Shown: positions 6,547-7,106 of the stretch, in pieces
Position numbering within the stretch: the first letter of the stretch is position 1
Layout: each line of letters starts with the position of its first letter
Source: Bacteroidales bacterium
GTDB lineage: Bacteria > Bacteroidota > Bacteroidia > Bacteroidales > WCHB1-69
Length of the DNA stretch: 7,106 nt
Assembly (NCBI GenBank): GCA_017394765.1
Contig: JAFPXF010000100.1
Span: forward strand, 1-7,106
Reading direction: 5' to 3'
The notes under the pieces: generated by a model
What the model was told of the DNA's origin: nothing
The model's input: the letters and a program-made list of their open reading frames with translations, nothing else
Databases searched by the model: none
Program-made: the position numbers and the translations under genes

Positions 6547-7106
6547 TGGAATCTTTGGAAAGCATGTTGCAGTCGATGGCTTCCATCCCATTGGAGGCGA
6601 TGAGTGCTGTTAAGCTGATGAACCGCGTGGACAGCAAGTTCCCCACGAATATGGAGACCTTGTTGAAGATGGTGCCGCTATGGAAAGAGCATTTCTATGT
6701 GCAAGAGAGTGAAGGACAGCGAATTGCGCATTACAGAACACTCTATTTCGACACTCCGGATGCCGTGACTTACACCATGCACCATAATCGTCGGTTGCAC
6801 CGCCAGAAGATTCGCCAGCGCATCTATGTGGACTCAGGCATCGCTTTTTGTGAGATTAAGAACAAAAAAAATACCGGTCGTACCAAGAAAAAGCGCATCC
6901 CCATTCCAATGGAACAGTGGGGTGATCTCTATCGCATGACCGAGATGGCCGACTTTGTGCGAGAGAAGGTATGGGTCACCGATCAGGTGCTGTCCCCGCG
7001 TCTTGAAAACGCTTTCCAGCGTATTACGCTTGTGAACAAAGCCAAGACGGAGCGGATCACCATTGATTTCGGCATTACATTCCATAACCATGTAAGTGGT
7101 TGTGAT
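6543..7106 (+). CDS. VTC-domain (polyphosphate polymerase-like) protein, 3' end beyond the window
   Basis: The 188 visible residues match the VTC catalytic fold, a triphosphate-tunnel enzyme which in yeast Vtc4 makes polyphosphate from ATP. Visible tunnel-type motifs are LMNRVDSKF (25-33; R28, D30, K32), YFDT (68-71), the basic KIRQRIY strand (89-95), CEIKNKK (103-109; E104 and K106), a run of basic residues in TGRTKKKR (111-118), and ERITIDF (170-176). These match the alternating charged residues that line the tunnel for phosphate and metal binding. No signal peptide or membrane segment is visible, so the enzyme is probably cytoplasmic or membrane-associated. ATG at 6543 overlaps the upstream stop by four bases; ATG at 6546 is an in-frame alternative. 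There is no Shine-Dalgarno site, consistent with translational coupling. Bacterial VTC genes often neighbour a DUF4956 membrane-protein gene, which could lie just past the right edge. Activity is inferred from motifs. Confidence 0.85.
   Translation, partial: MMESLESMLQSMASIPLEAMSAVKLMNRVDSKFPTNMETLLKMVPLWKEHFYVQESEGQRIAHYRTLYFDTPDAVTYTMHHNRRLHRQKIRQRIYVDSGIAFCEIKNKKNTGRTKKKRIPIPMEQWGDLYRMTEMADFVREKVWVTDQVLSPRLENAFQRITLVNKAKTERITIDFGITFHNHVSGCD

Overview
The window looks like a chromosomal segment from a member of the Bacteroidota, probably a Bacteroidales-type organism. The main evidence is three good matches to the Bacteroidetes housekeeping promoter -7 element TAnnTTTG (TACATTTG before eno, TATCTTTG twice in the divergent region). 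A-rich leaders, mostly without a Shine-Dalgarno site, and typical Bacteroidetes envelope proteins agree with this. No tRNA, rRNA, insertion sequence or CRISPR array is visible.

Left part, minus strand (1-5118). Reading in the direction of transcription from about 5140 leftwards, a promoter drives a tiny 46-residue lipoprotein (4978-5118), a secreted probable outer-membrane beta-barrel protein (4198-4965), an S41/CtpA-type processing protease (2485-4128) and an O-antigen ligase/polymerase-like membrane protein (947-2482). Spacings are 12, 69 and 2 bases, so these are probably one envelope-related operon. A perfect 9-bp inverted repeat spans the stop codon of the last gene. Enolase (eno) follows in the same direction behind its own promoter, and its 3' end runs off the left edge.

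Right part, plus strand (5212-7106). A second promoter, back to back with the first, drives a lipoprotein with two prealbumin-like beta-sandwich domains. Its stop codon runs directly into an 8-bp minisatellite of 14 units (5936-6047). Then come a small secreted protein with YD/RHS-like repeats and, overlapping it by four bases (ATGA), a VTC-domain polyphosphate polymerase-like protein cut off by the right edge.

Most of the window is ordinary envelope and housekeeping gene content. The less ordinary items are the GARRCRRT minisatellite, whose units differ only by G/A transitions and which carries a perfect 32-bp higher-order duplication; the overlapping divergent promoters; the tiny lipoprotein heading an operon; and the coupling of a secreted repeat protein to a VTC-domain enzyme. 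I do not see a clearly novel multi-gene system.
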